64,000 nt of DNA from Membranipora membranacea (GCA_914767715.1 OU612072.1:5516001-5580000), one strand, 5' to 3'; counted from the stretch's first letter, positions 46,135 through 59,228 are shown. Numbers and translations: made by a program. The notes: generated by a model not told the origin, from the letters alone.

Positions 46135-49100
46135 CTTATCAAATAGGAAACACACTAAATTTACTAATGACTCAGATGTAAAGATTCACAGGTAAAAATC
46201 ATACTGTGGGCTGAAGATAGCCACAAAATCGATAGCAAGGAAACTAGATGTTAATTTGAAACATAATAGAATTAACAAACCGATAAAACCAGGCTTGACA
46301 GTTCGTTCTTCATCTAGTTATTTCTCTGTCATGTTATGCAAATCAATCTTCACAGTTTACAATAAGGGAATTTGATTCGAGCAATGAGTGAGTTTTGGTG
46401 ATAGTAGAAGCTAGAATTTCATCACTCACCGTGGGTTTTGGGAGAGCTTGCTGCCGGATAGTGCTCTTTGCCGCTAATACTATCTGTACTGCAAATGGTA
46501 GTGAAGCAGTATGAACTAAGGCCAGAGCAGATAGGCACAATTTATTGAGGTTGGAGACAGCAGGTGAAATATGAGAAGTCACTTACCCTATAGGGTAAGT
46601 GACTTCTCATATTTCACCTCTACTCTGAATTTTACATTTTCAAATTTTCATTCACAGTCAGTACCATCATGAACCACAACATTGGTGTACATTAAAATTT
46701 CCAAACTTTGAATAAGTAAACTTACTTCTTGCTTTGCTGCATATTTCTTTTCTTCAAAAGTATGACCAGTAATATGATGAGGGTACCAACAACCAAGGGT
46801 ACAATCACTATTCCAGCAATGACTCCGGATGACAGATCACCTTTAGGCTCTATACTCTCTAGGTCTGGTGATAGTGTTATATCTTCCAGGGGAACTGTGG
46901 GGACACAATCAAATCTTGGCCAAATCCATTGGATGCAACAGCTTGAAGATAATTATCTTCTTAATGCTGTGTCTGGCCTTTAATAAAGTATGATGGCATG
47001 AGCATGAACATGGGCATGAGATGAATCGAACAATTTTTGGCTCTGTATATTACACTGTAAATTTAGCAGGAGCGTGCATAGTCATGAATAAGAAGAAGGA
47101 TATGAGGATATAAGGATTGAATGCCTCAGTACCAGACTCATGTTAAGAATTATTACTGTGACAACAACAACAAAAAATGTATGGCCTGCCACATAGAACC
47201 ATGCAGTCCAATTTATAAAATAAGGGGATAGAAGGCTTTCCAAATATGACTACAGGTTGTTTCGTATGGCAAGTTTTCTGATTGAAATAATCGATTTTTA
47301 GTCCAAAGGAATCCTTAAGATTTAAACAGACTTGTGAGCATCACATGCAGATCCAAGGTCTGCTTACACACTACTTTGCTAGCTTTGTAAACAGGGTTAT
47401 ACCTTGAATATCAGCGATAGGTTGATCCAACACTTGAACAAAAACATCGGTTTGTCCCTGTAAAAATAGTCAAAGTCAAAGACAAAGATGATTCAATAAC
47501 TTTCTAGTATCACACTATGGGAGGCACATAGACATTCATAAAGAATAATGCACTGATGTTCCCATATCAGATTCGACTATGATGCGAACGAATTGCACCA
47601 ATGCTAGCTGGATATAATCCTTATCGAGAGAAATTTGAGTATTTTCAAGTTGATTTGTGGTTAACATATTTGATTTTAATTGAATTGCAAAGTCACACAT
47701 CACCAAAACAAGGAAGCAGAATCGGTTACCATAGACCAGTTAATGACTTGTATAGATGCAAATGCACTGCGTCCACACTTGGTATAAATAACAACTTTTG
47801 GTAGGGAAGTAACCTTTCAGAAGCATACTATACGAAATATTTGTGTTTCTTGACCCTGGATTGTTTTCTAAGCACACCCATATAATAAGAATGGAACCCA
47901 GAAGTAGTTTTATAAAGCATATTTTTATTTCTACATCAATCGAATTGTACACTGTTAGCTACTTCCTTCTAGAAATTTTAAGAAATTAACTGACACCAAC
48001 TAAAATGCCCCCTAGAGGCATTGAAATTAACTTCATACGTGTATTTAATTGGGTAAAAGACAATTTGTGTGCCAACTTTATCGGGTGTGGCTGTTATTAG
48101 ATGTCATTTATAGGCCCAAAAGGTCATCAGGGTTAACAATCAAATGTTTCAACATGTGCATGAGTGTCAAAACTTTGGGTGTATCAGTGAATCATCTCAT
48201 CATGAAAATAGCAGTCTGTTTTATCGATGGAATCCCATTTAATTGGTTGTATCTCATGCAATACTAATTCTAGCATTCCAATACGAGGCAATGATCATGA
48301 AGCAATGTGATTAGGGTGCCAAAACTTCCAAGTTTTGTTACCGGCACCGGAACTTTGCCGACCTGCCGACTGCCGACAGGCCTGTTCTCAGATATTTCAG
48401 TCCTAGCATGTGATTACCAACCTAAATGCAAAATGTAAGTGCATATGCTAACAGTATGCAAGTGCATATACTAACAGTACCCCCAGCACATGTTGGTAAC
48501 CCTTTAGGGCAGTGAACTGACTCAACTTAACAAGTTTCTTGCTTCTTCTCCCCTTCTTCCTCTCCCTTGTGAAAAAATTTCTTTTTGCATGGGGGCCGCC
48601 ATCTTTCTTTAAACTGTTTTGGGAATTGCGCTCTCATTCTCATTTTGAAAAGACAACCCTCATGGTTTTTGAAAGAAACATTGCCTTTTTATTGTTATTC
48701 AATAAAATACAAATGTTGGAATTTTTATCCAGTGCATTTCTCTCATTCCTTTTATGCTGCCTGGGATTTAATAGTGTTTTGAGTTTAGTTCAAGTATGAA
48801 TGAAGCTCTCTGGATTCAGGGATTTAATAAATTGTTTTTATATTTCCGAAATGTATCATAATAGTTTATCGGTAGCCAGTTAAGACCGGTTCACTATCAT
48901 TAAGCAGTGTAGAGCCTCTGCTGGATTGATTATCAATACCCAACTCTACATACCACTGTGTCAGCAAATTTGGCCCAATGCATGAAGATATGAGTTAGGC
49001 ACTTCTGACAAGTTAAAAAGAGGTCTAGTCTACGCAGCTACAACTGTGACAATATTGTTGTTGAATCTATTGGCAAAGGGCTATCACCCATTTCGATTTC

Positions 49101-49266
49101 GTTTAGATCAAGCCATGGTAAGCGGTTCTGTTTCATGCTGTTATCAGTTTTACTGGGTTCCATTGCCTTATATTACTCGCTGCTGAAGAAAGGCTCATTG
49201 ACATGAAACAATTTCGCCAATTTTATTAACCTTTGTGACCTTTGGGAAGATTTATTGGTCCTAATC

Positions 49267-49307
<41 letters not shown>

Positions 49308-52300
49308 TAGCTATGGGGTGCGACCCATGCAAGTACTAGGGAGGGAAGAGGTCTTAACATAGTAAACCTATTTTTAGGTCTATGTGTCTAAACTGTTTGC
49401 ATAGTATTGCTTGGAACCCTTAGTAGGCACTGATGTGTACTTTGTGATAAGTATCAGTACACAGTCGTTACCATTGTCATTGTAATTAAACCCTCATTTA
49501 GATCAAACCTAGGCAAATCAGCCTTTTCCAATATTGTTGATACATTTGTAACTAAATCAACCAAGCCTCATGAATCATATCATTTAATCTTACATAATGT
49601 TAATAACTTGTATTTTTGTTTGCCACTCTTTGTTTCTTCTTTTCTTTTTTCATCTTATTCACGCAATTTATGATACCATGCTTTCATTATCCTACTCACT
49701 ATATTATAGTATGTAACACCCTACCACTTATATCTTTTTATTCAAGTCATTTTTTTGTATCAATGTTAATGTGTATGAGGTCACCAAGTTATTTTTAATT
49801 TGCTTTAATTATAAACTTTTAGAAAACCTCAATAAATAAATAAATAAAATTCATATTTGCATAAAGCTTAGTTTAATGCAGCAGTGATCAACCTCTCTGA
49901 TCTTGATTCTGTACTAACCATTAGTGATGATGATCTCCATGCTATTAATGGTAAGACACACCCATCATTCGAAAGTTTCACAGGGAAGATAGTCATTGAC
50001 TTGGTAGCAGCCAAATCAAAAATAATCTCATGCAATTTGGGCTTCATCTTACATCGTTCAACCGCAACTTTTTTTTGCTGCCACACTGCCAACAATGGTT
50101 CGTTGTTGGCTCTCGCTATAGACTACAGCCCGCTGTGGTGATTTTCCCCTTCTTGATAATATGCATGAAGCTTAGTTTAATGAAGCAGTTGTCCTCTTTT
50201 TGTCAGTGAGGATGCAACTCCAAAATATTATACCATAATTATAATTCAAAATCGCGGCCCCCATGCAAAAAGAAAAGTTTTCACAAGGGAGAGGAAAAAG
50301 CAAGGAAACATGGTATGTTCAGTCTGTTCACTGCCCTAAATGGGTTACCAACATCTGCTGGGGGTACTGTTAGTATATGCACTTGCATACTGTGAGCATA
50401 TGCACTTAGCATTTTGCATTCAGGTTGGAAATCAAATGCTTGGACTGAAATATCTAAGAACAGGCCTGTCGGCAGTCGGCAGGTCGGCAAAGTTCCGGCG
50501 CCGGTTTTGTTACTCACTTTAATTATCTGGTTCAGTGATTCGTCATACTTTTTCTCCCATGAAATAAAACCTACCTGTATTCGGACATCAACGCCGTAGT
50601 AAACATCGTATACACATCCTTTTTCAAGTGGATTATTGAGAACTCCATTGTAAATATTGCCATCACCTACTGGAAATCGGTAGCCTGTATAATAACAATT
50701 GATGATAGTTTGTGACATAGTTAAGATCAAAAATATGGAAAGTTATGATTTGGTCAGCGATGTGAGTGTTTGTGAAAAAAATCAGGTAACCAAGGTCACC
50801 TAATAACCTTATTGCAAGAGCGACTATTAGTATCATGTCTTTTCATCTAAGACTAGACTAAGTAAACTTTTATAAAGCCAGCAAAGTGATTAAGCTTGTT
50901 TTCGTACCCACTGGAGGAGTTTCTGTGAGAATGGCAGCCAAGTAATAATCTAGACTGCAATCTGCTCCTTCTGTGAAGTTAAGTAATGGGTCAAATGTGG
51001 TAGGCCCAGCCCGCTCTGGAATGATCTGATAGGAACAAGACTGAGACGCTCGTCTCATTCTTCTTCCTTCCACTGCAGCTGTTTTCTTTGTGACAATAAC
51101 TTTGTAAGCCCTAAAATACATCTAAAAATTAATATCAATGATACCAATAAGTCATTGCTCTTTCCTTTCTGTTTTAGTCATAGCAAAATTTGGGATAAAA
51201 ATTGGAAAACGTCTACAGATATATTTTTTTTATATTTCTGCAGCAATATACAGCAGTTTCTGCTCATAATATCATTCACCTCAATACATCGGAACAGTTG
51301 TAACGGTTTTCAATAGAAGGAAGCAATCAAGGCTGTTCACTCACACAACTTTAGCATTGTCACGAGGTGTGATGGCAGGAAGTGGTACTAGGAATATTCC
51401 ACCTACTTCTGGAATCACTTCTTCTTCTTGAGGTACAAAAATATCAACTGCAAACAAATATTCCAAGAAAATTAATTGATTTCAACCAATCATCTCTGCC
51501 AACATTGTTTAACAACAGATTTGCCAAGTTCATCAGGACAAAACCTCTAGTTTGGAATGTATCTGGCTCTTATTACAAGTCAAGGCTGCAAAATTCTTTT
51601 ACTTGTAATTTTGATTGACTTTTGAATTTAAGGATCAAAAGCGGAAGCAGCTCTGTCGCCATAGTTTTTCTATCTCATTTAGTTGACAAGTACTCACGAT
51701 ATGAATGAGTGACAGTTGAGACTTCTTCACTAGCAGGACCTCTGTTATATGTCTGGTTGTTTGATGTGAAGGCTATGATATCACATTTCACCATCGTACC
51801 AGCTGAGAAGCCACAAACATCTACAGATATTGGTAATGTTTCTGCGGGTACTTCCTCATTTGTATCCAGGTCGCTACCACTAGCCCTACATGTAATCTAC
51901 AGCAGTAAATGTAATCAAGAGTATGAGCACAGGTGTGTAAAGAAAAAAATCATTATTGTGGCCTTTAAAAACAGTCATAGGGTAAAATTGAATATCAACA
52001 TTTTAGTACAAATTTACTTCTCACCGCATGAGTTTCCCCGTTTTTGAAATTAAGTTTGGGATGTTTTGAATATTTTTCGACAATTAATCTATATATTAGT
52101 GTATACAACTCGAGAGTTTTTTTCCCTAACCAAACCTTACAATCTTTTTTATTTGATTAAGACGCAACAATTATTCCCATACTAGTTTTAGGTTAAACTC
52201 ACTTCATATTTTGTGATTGGACCATTCTCATTGCTCGCAGCATTGGACCATCGGACATTCACACATGTCTTATTAACCGCTAGTAGAGATATGCCGCTAG

Positions 52301-55300
52301 GTGCGTCTTTTGGTGCTGAAAAGGATAAGAAGTAAGAACTGGCCTGAGCTGATTCATGACCAATGATGAAACGACCACTTCTTCCACAGTCTGGTGCCAT
52401 AGAGTTTGCAAACATAATCATTTAAAAGGCTATGGTTTGAGCTGACTAGTTCAATTTGCATGGACCGTAGCCGGAAGAATTATGATTTATACCACATTTA
52501 TCTTAAACATACCTGCAGTTATGGATTTGAGTTGAAGATTTGACCACACACTTTTCTTATCCTGGTAATTCACTGCTCTTACACTGACTTCATGATTTGT
52601 AAAGGCCTTCACATTCACGCTTAGAGATAGGTTTGTTGAATTATAGGTGGTGCCATTGATGGAGATTTTATAGGTGAGGACCTGGTTCATCCAGGGTTCA
52701 CAGCCAGTATTACCAGGTACCTGCAAGTTACATAGCGTATATAAGTTTAGAACAGGATAACGCTAACTAAACCATTTAGCTGTTTTGCCCGAAATAGATT
52801 TCGCTCACTATGCGCTGTATACATTACCTTGATTTCTCTACACCCCTATTACATCCATTGTTGCTAATTAACATTAATGGCGATGTGACAAAACAGGTGT
52901 GTATGACATGGTTACCTGCCAGCTTATTGAAAGTTTGATGGGTTTCTCTTTATTCTGATGATCAATCCTCTGACCTACATTGAGTCCTCCTGCACTCTGT
53001 GGGTCTGTTGATATTAATAGAGAGAAAAGAAAAGCGTTATTACGACCCTGCTTGAAGACTAATCCATGACCTGATTTTTAAAAGGTAAATGACTATATCA
53101 AAATGTTCAAATTATTTTAACTCATATTTATTCAGACATAATCTCGTAATAATTTAAGTAATTCCAAAGAGCACTACAGTTATTATGCACAACCTGCATG
53201 TACAGACTTTTTGTTCCATGAAAATCGCAAAGCAAGAGTGTTGTATTATTCCAAGTGACAAATAAATGATTGGTTTTACCACTGCAGGTATCAGTAGCTG
53301 TAGCTTGCTGGAAGGTCTCCGTTGTCATCACCATGTCATAGGTCAATAACTTTATCTCATAATTGTATGTTGTAGAGGGAGTCAGATCAGCGTGATGGAA
53401 ATTTATTGATTCACTACCGTCTGTTATGTTGACATCTCTCACAACCTGCTTGTTTCCACCAGACTTAATTAATGCCAGAACCAACCTAGAAGAGAATTCA
53501 AAGTTCAATATTATTGTATACTAGATTTTAGTGTTGTATGTTCGGAGGACAAAAAGTCTTCTTCAATCTAACTTTCAAATTTTTAGCTTCAGATAAGTTG
53601 TAAATGTAGCTTTCCATCCTTCATCATGGCATCAAAGTGAGTGAAACATAGTTTTGAAACGTCACAGGTACTAACGGCTCAGGAATGTCTAACTAGGAAC
53701 AGTTAGTCAGATGATAAATTCACCACTGTAATAGGGTAACACGCCTGGTGCACAAGTAAAACTATTGGTGGTTGAGTGGTAAAAAGTTCAAGGAAGCAGC
53801 AGGTCCTCCTGTAGCCTGTCTTACCAAGCTATGTTGGGTGGGTGGGGGGAACTCACCCCCCAACCACCGTACAAAGCTTGTTAAGACAGGCTAGTCCTCC
53901 TGTATCATTTCAATTCCTTGATAATGGTAACAAAGGTTATACAGGTCAATTTTAATTACCAAAAATATGAAATCTGTAAAAATATTATTCGTTCTTACAT
54001 TACATGACTAGCAAAATGAACTGTGTAATTTTTTGTTGAATTAAAATGTAAACGGAGTACTATTCTTGGCAGAAGAGGATTTTGATGAATTATGTCATAA
54101 ACCTTGTGTTCTCGAACACTGATCTATTATATCCATACAGGCTCGCTTTTATGGTCATATTAAAAGCTGTTCTGTCTTTTGCTGAATGTTGAATATGAAT
54201 GGCATCTATGTCTGTAAAACAGGATAAATATGACTGGCGATTAAGGTATAAAGGTACCTGACTTGTGCCCCACTCTTGATGAATAGAATGGGCAGGTCAT
54301 AAATGTTGCATCTACAAAAATTGACTGGGATTTACAAGCGACATTGAGATTTGATCATGCCTCTGTTTCAGCAAATGTATCTAAAACTGCAGATAACTAA
54401 CTTGATATGCCAAGTTAAGTAACAATTGTCTTCATATATGCTGTATTACAAATATATGCAATGAATAATGCGTTCAAACTCGCTGACCAAATTACCTTTG
54501 TTATCCGCAGTCTTAAAAAGTACTTACATTTGTGACCGATAGTACACTTACCATCTTGACTGAATCCTTCTACAGTTACTTCTCTTAATATTACACTTTT
54601 CCCTCCATGTAAATGGAAGACAGCCACGTGTCTGGCTGATATGTTTGCATTGTATCTCGGGTCTCTAAAGTCCTGAGCAGGAGTAGGTACAGTATATATC
54701 TGTGTCCAGTTAGATAGAGTTGTACTGAGAGATGGGGGGTTGTCAGCTGTGGTATTCAGTACCTGCGCTCCACTTAGCACGTAATCTAAAGAGGGAGCAC
54801 AGGAAAGATGATATTTTTAATCACGAATTCAAATCCTCTGGTCTCACTGACAATAGCTACACACCAGATTAAAAAAGTTAGGAGGACACCAGTAGTGTGT
54901 ATGGGCCTATAACCTTGAGATTGTATTGAGCATACCGATATACCTGTTGCATGCAATATTAAAACAAACATCTGCATAGCTAATAAAAATATTGAAGCAC
55001 CAACATGAGAGTTTACCCATCAACAAAAGCTTAATGCATGTGATCTAAGGTCTACATAAGGATATATTTTTCTATTAAAAAAAATACAGTATTTCAAACC
55101 TCGTTTAACTCATTGTAAAATTATTGGGAAACTTCTTTCTGCAAAATCACTTGGGTTGAATTCCATTTTATGTTTTGTTGCTGCATTGTTGTGCTTTCAA
55201 ATAGGCTATTTAATGTGTATATAAATTTTATTTGCCGGTCAAGTCAGACCTATGCTTTATATCCAGTATGCATGTTGAACTAATTCATACTCACTGAGTT

Positions 55301-56382
55301 GGTAGCCACGATTACAAAGGGTTATTCTGTAGATGTAGTAGATCTTCTCAAGGTCCACTCTCCACCAGCTGTTTGCCTTGGGTTCAGTGTGGGAAAACAG
55401 ACCGTCACCTGGGTTTAGACCACTACAGCTTTCTGGAAGTGGAACTCCATCCGCTGCCACACCAGGCGGCTGAACACCAGTCACACCAGGAGCAGTCAAT
55501 GGCCTGCTGAAATTAGACGACTGAGTGGCTGGTTTTCCAACAGCTACATTCACTCCAGCATCTGCACAACCTGTATGATTATTTAATCAGAATTTAGCAC
55601 CATGGCATGAGGAACATCAAATGTGATGTTGCTAGTACAGGCTGATATCCTAAATGTTGGAAGATTGTAGCTCAGGAGCAAGAGTGTGAGGAGCAGGGCT
55701 TTGAGTATCCGCTGTGAATAGTTGCAATTAACTGGTAGGGTTTCATAACAATTTTTTGGAAATCCAAAACTGTTTTCATTAAAGCTTCTAAATAGAACAC
55801 TGAAGGTACATATGCCTTTGGTGCTGTCATTGAATGAATAACATAAGGGAATGCTATGTAAAGCCAGCAGTGCTGCGCAGTCATTATTGCATACAGGATT
55901 AATGAGGCATAACTCACTGCATTTCCATGTTAATTTTGAGGTCGAGCTGAGGCTATTTTCAGAGCTGTTGAGCCATCGAAACACCTGCAGGCTCGCACTG
56001 AGCCCAAAGGTTCAGCTTGCCCTAAGCGGCTCGCACCATAGTGAGCCGGCGTGGCTGAGCGGTTAGCAAAGACTCTGACGCGATCAATCTAAGCCGACCT
56101 CAAAAATCACATGGAAACAGTGTGTTTATGAGACTTCCTGTCTCCTCATCAGTTTAACAAGACAAATCCAATTATGTGGCTTTGACCACACCGCCAACAT
56201 GAATATCCCATCATCACCAATACCATAGGCTACCAACCATACTAACTGTTTCAAGAACCTTCAACAGTGTGGGTGGTTTGAAATACTGACCATACAAACA
56301 TATAAATACTTCCCATAATGCACTAAGAGACACAACAGTTCTTACCCAATAAAGCGACGAAGATAACACATGCAAGATACAT
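45830..56382 (-). CDS. Receptor gene C: intact FTP-FN3-TM-ITIM receptor
   Basis: Exons in transcript order: 56346-56382; 55295-55570; 54552-54785; 54103-54211; 53280-53485; 52916-53004; 52513-52720; 52203-52315; 51698-51896; 51345-51447; 50908-51110; 50518-50684; 47403-47457; 46726-46894; 46430-46488; 45830-46134. Total 2532 nt, about 843 aa, no internal stop. Residues 1-15 are a signal peptide (MYLACVIFVALL), about 17-180 the FTP domain (NVAVGKPATQSS, SHT, WWRVDL, CNRG), about 183-490 three FN3-like modules, each of two exons, and about 525-648 the receptor-phosphatase-like module with RRMRR and YYLAAIL. The TM helix is at about 688-712, and the tail has eight tyrosines. No enzymatic domain. 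An Arg in the RLxGA lectin motif is changed (YVLSGA). Predicted role: cell-surface glycan-binding receptor with inhibitory or adaptor signalling; this is inference. Confidence 0.86.
46562..46619. repeat. Perfect 58-bp palindrome in gene C intron 14
   Basis: Two 29-bp arms meet with no spacer (centre TA at 46590/46591). Gene A has only the right arm (about 10372-10400). Gene B has a deletion of the same place (about 27640). Confidence 0.95.
48341..50504. mobile_element. hAT-like DNA transposon with long TIRs in gene C intron 12
   Basis: A 2164-bp element with 8-bp duplications TTTTGTTA (48333-48340 and 50505-50512). Terminal inverted repeats of about 260 bp start CCGGC(A/G)CCGGAACTTTGCC on both sides. 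Right-hand insertion lies 13 nt into the intron, leaving the donor GTGAGT (50512-50517) intact. The interior has a (TA)n tract (49270-49309) and a 27-bp direct repeat (about 49858 and 50163) but no recognisable transposase. A and B have the empty site. P-type elements also make 8-bp duplications, so the superfamily is tentative. Confidence 0.88.
49270..49309. repeat. (TA)n microsatellite
   Basis: About 18 TA dinucleotides inside the transposon. Confidence 0.95.
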
Positions 56383-56556
56383 ATTGCGTACAATCTAACA
56401 GTGCTGTGGGCTGCACCTTATTCCTATGCAGGCAGATAACTGTAGTGCTTATTTTTTATCGAAATATCCTGAAAAAAGTACTGCGCTCCAACAGCTGGCT
56501 TCTTCTACTGAACAGAATTCACTGAAATAAAGTCAAGAATGATATCACTTCACGTT

Positions 56557-56638
56557 GTTCATCTAGAAGTTAACTTCCTCGTTGCTTAGAATTCATAGCC
56601 TAAATTAAGTCATGAGATGACGAATATTTCATCACTAC
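56557..56638 (-). promoter_or_regulatory. Conserved upstream block of gene C
   Basis: Same motifs and spacing as upstream of genes A and B (GTTCATCTAGAA, TTAACTTCCTCGTTGC, AATATTTCATCACTACT). Confidence 0.35.
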
Positions 56639-56794
56639 TTGGCATTGAATTGGCATGAATACAAAGGCAATAGGGCATGCATTAACAATGAATGAACCAT
56701 TCAGCAAATATGCTTTGATTTCAAGCTTGAATAATGTACCCAACTGGTTAAGACATAATATAATAGCGTTGTGTGAGCCGTGCTTTCACAAGTT

Positions 56795-58002
56795 GGATGG
56801 ATGGATGGATTTTATTACTATCACTGACAGCATTATTAAAAGAAAAAATGAGTCGCGAAATACAGTGTAATTGCTGGCACTTTGAATCAGCAAGAAAAAG
56901 CGAAGACACTTGGGATAAAAAATCAAATCTCTGTCTAAAAAAGTATTTCGTTTAAAATAAGAGTGATATGACGCAGAAAACAGTCTCTCCCCAGTGAGCT
57001 TCTATGTTTTACTGTACGGACATTTACTCAACAAATCATTGATGAGATGATCCTCATCGTGAATATAGCGTAAGGCAAGTGTTCGTGTCTGATTGTCCAT
57101 CATGGTATAAATATCGGGATGTTCAATGCCTAACTTAATAGCGTCCTTGAAAATTTTACACGGGCGTTGCTTGTCAGCAGCATACAAGCTTTTAAAAATA
57201 ATGGGTAAGCAATAGGAGATTCGTGATACAATAAAACTTTTAAAAAGCATATTTGATAGTGATTTAAAGCTTAAAAATACAAAATTCCTGACTACATACA
57301 TCCTTTGAGAGGCGGTTGAAACTATACCATGCACATGATCATTAAAACGCAGCTTATCGTCAACTAATACACCAAGATATTTAACTTTATCACTAAAAGC
57401 AATAGCAGTATCATTTAAAACAAGTGTAGGGGTAGAAGGTTTAACATATTGGGTGGATAGCATCATTTCCTGGGTCTTAGTAGGGTTTAATAAAATATTT
57501 AAATCAGCACATTGTTTAGCAATTCTATGGGTTTCATCAAAATAGGAGTTGAGATCTGATTGATTGGCTATGCAGCCTATGATGCAAGTGTCATCTGCGT
57601 ACTTAATTATTGTAACATTACTCAGGTTTGAGGTAATCCGGTTTGTATATATGGAGAACAAAAGGGGAGACAGACAGCAGCCCTGGGGGGTGAAGCTGTA
57701 GATCCACTCAGTGACACTGGATTTAAGATGAGTAAGCTGCGAGATAAGATCAGGAACATGTATAGTGTTAAAGGCCGATGAAAAGTCTAAGAAGAGACAT
57801 CTAGCATAGTGTGAAGCCTTCTGGTCAATAAAGCTGGTGACGGTCGAAGTTAGACAGAGCAGGGCATCTTGTGTAGACCGATTAGCTTGATATGCGAACT
57901 GGTATCTATCCATAGGAGTATGAGCCATAATATAATGTTTTACGAGCCGCTCCATCATCTTGCAGAGACAGCTAGTTAGCGCTATTGCTATTGCTATTGC
58001 TA
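56795..58002 (-). mobile_element. 5'-truncated CR1/Rex-like non-LTR retrotransposon
   Basis: The insertion is delimited by comparison with the empty site in spacer 1 (about 815-822, CACAAGTT then CCTGTTAGATG). In element orientation the 3' end is a (CCAT)n tail next to 56795, typical of CR1/L2-like ends. The 5' end runs into a GCAATA-type repeat near 57985. No clean target duplication is visible. Outside the element, 56703-56794 and 58003-58252 are continuous spacer sequence. Confidence 0.8.
57002..57958 (-). pseudogene. Truncated non-LTR reverse transcriptase
   Basis: A 318-codon open frame with RT landmarks: RYQFAYQANRSTQDA, CLFLDFSSAFNTI (palm Asp), PQGCCLSPLLF, the catalytic KYADDTCIIG, and VKYLGVLVDD. 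Between WIYSF and PQGCCLSP about 25-30 residues usual for the family are missing, an in-frame deletion in the fingers/palm, so it is unlikely to be active. The N-terminal endonuclease is absent. The family (CR1, Rex or L2-like) is judged by motif style only. Confidence 0.85.
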
Positions 58003-58252
58003 CTGCTAGATGTATTACAGAGTTAAATTATAACTCAGACCTGTCATTTTAGGGTATGGGAATGATGTGACTTTGTGACCCTTAATCACTGTTATATAGA
58101 TTGGCTGCTGGCTGTTAATGATAGCGGTTTGAATCAGATTGGGTTTCGTTGTACAGTCATGACGTAACCGATAAACCAGCTGAAATATTTGCACTCCATA
58201 TGAACTTTAACCTCTTATCAGTTTGAATGCTAGCCTGTTTTAATGGATATAA

Positions 58253-59228
58253 CTGTTTTAGGACGGTTAATGCCAGGGTTTATATTTTATAAATGTTAGA
58301 TATTGATGCAATGACTGTAACCATGTAAATTAATACTTTAACACACATTTAGATTTACCATCATAACCTATAATTAAGTATAGATAGCTTTAACTTTTTT
58401 TTTGTTGTATTTGGGCACGACTCATGACAATGATTATTTTTATGTCAGTGTTGAGGATACAGCCATGCCAATAAGGCCACTAATACAATCTCTGAGGCAA
58501 CTTTTCACCTAGGTAAAAACTTTTCACCAGGATTAACTTGACTTCCAGTCAAACCATTTCATGGAGTCATGTAAGTGTATATACTATTAATTTTGTCATG
58601 TTAACTATATTTCAATGAATAATGTCTTTCCTTTGTTTCTATAAAATTGAGCTTTTAAGACATTTGTGATCATTACATCATTTATATGACAATTGGTGAA
58701 AGTTAAATATGTAGCAGCAATATAATGTATTATATATATCGATGTATTTTTTCTCAGGTTGGCTGACATCATCCTATACCTCATCAATCACCAAGCCTAA
58801 TAACGCTTGGATTTTCAGTTATCTCAACCTCTGATCGGCTCATTAATTGTTAGTGTGTGTGAAATGTTTTCTATATTTTCTATTGTTGGTCTGGGACTGC
58901 GATTGCCATCATCGCATAGGCAACTTAAATAATTGAACAACCTATTATTTTCATTGAAATTGTAAATTTTAATGATCTCTGACAAAACTTTCAAACATGA
59001 TGTCTTTTTTATCTCGCACCATGTTAACACCATTTCATCATTATTGTGATTTATTTAGGTCACGAGTTCTTTGAAGAATATATAAACAACAACTTTAACT
59101 TCACGTGCTCTGTTGACAACCCACGATCAATGTAAATCAAGCAGATGGTATTTCATACCAGTACAGTGACAATTAGATGACACACAGGAGCACTCCACGT
59201 TACATCTTCGCCTAGTCTCTTCTTTACC
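58253..59228. other. Unassigned sequence right of the array
   Basis: The duplicated spacer homology stops at about 58252. I see no gene and no LTR matching anything downstream. The last 150 bp may be leader sequence of the BEL-like element. Confidence 0.45.

Noticed and set aside
49884-50141. Transposase remnant inside the hAT-like element
   Set aside because: Frames on both strands are short and show no DDE, BED or hATC-type motif.
50281-50730. 149-codon minus ORF that fuses exon 12 of gene C to transposon sequence
   Set aside because: The frame runs past a consensus donor into the DNA transposon; the fusion is unlikely to be translated.
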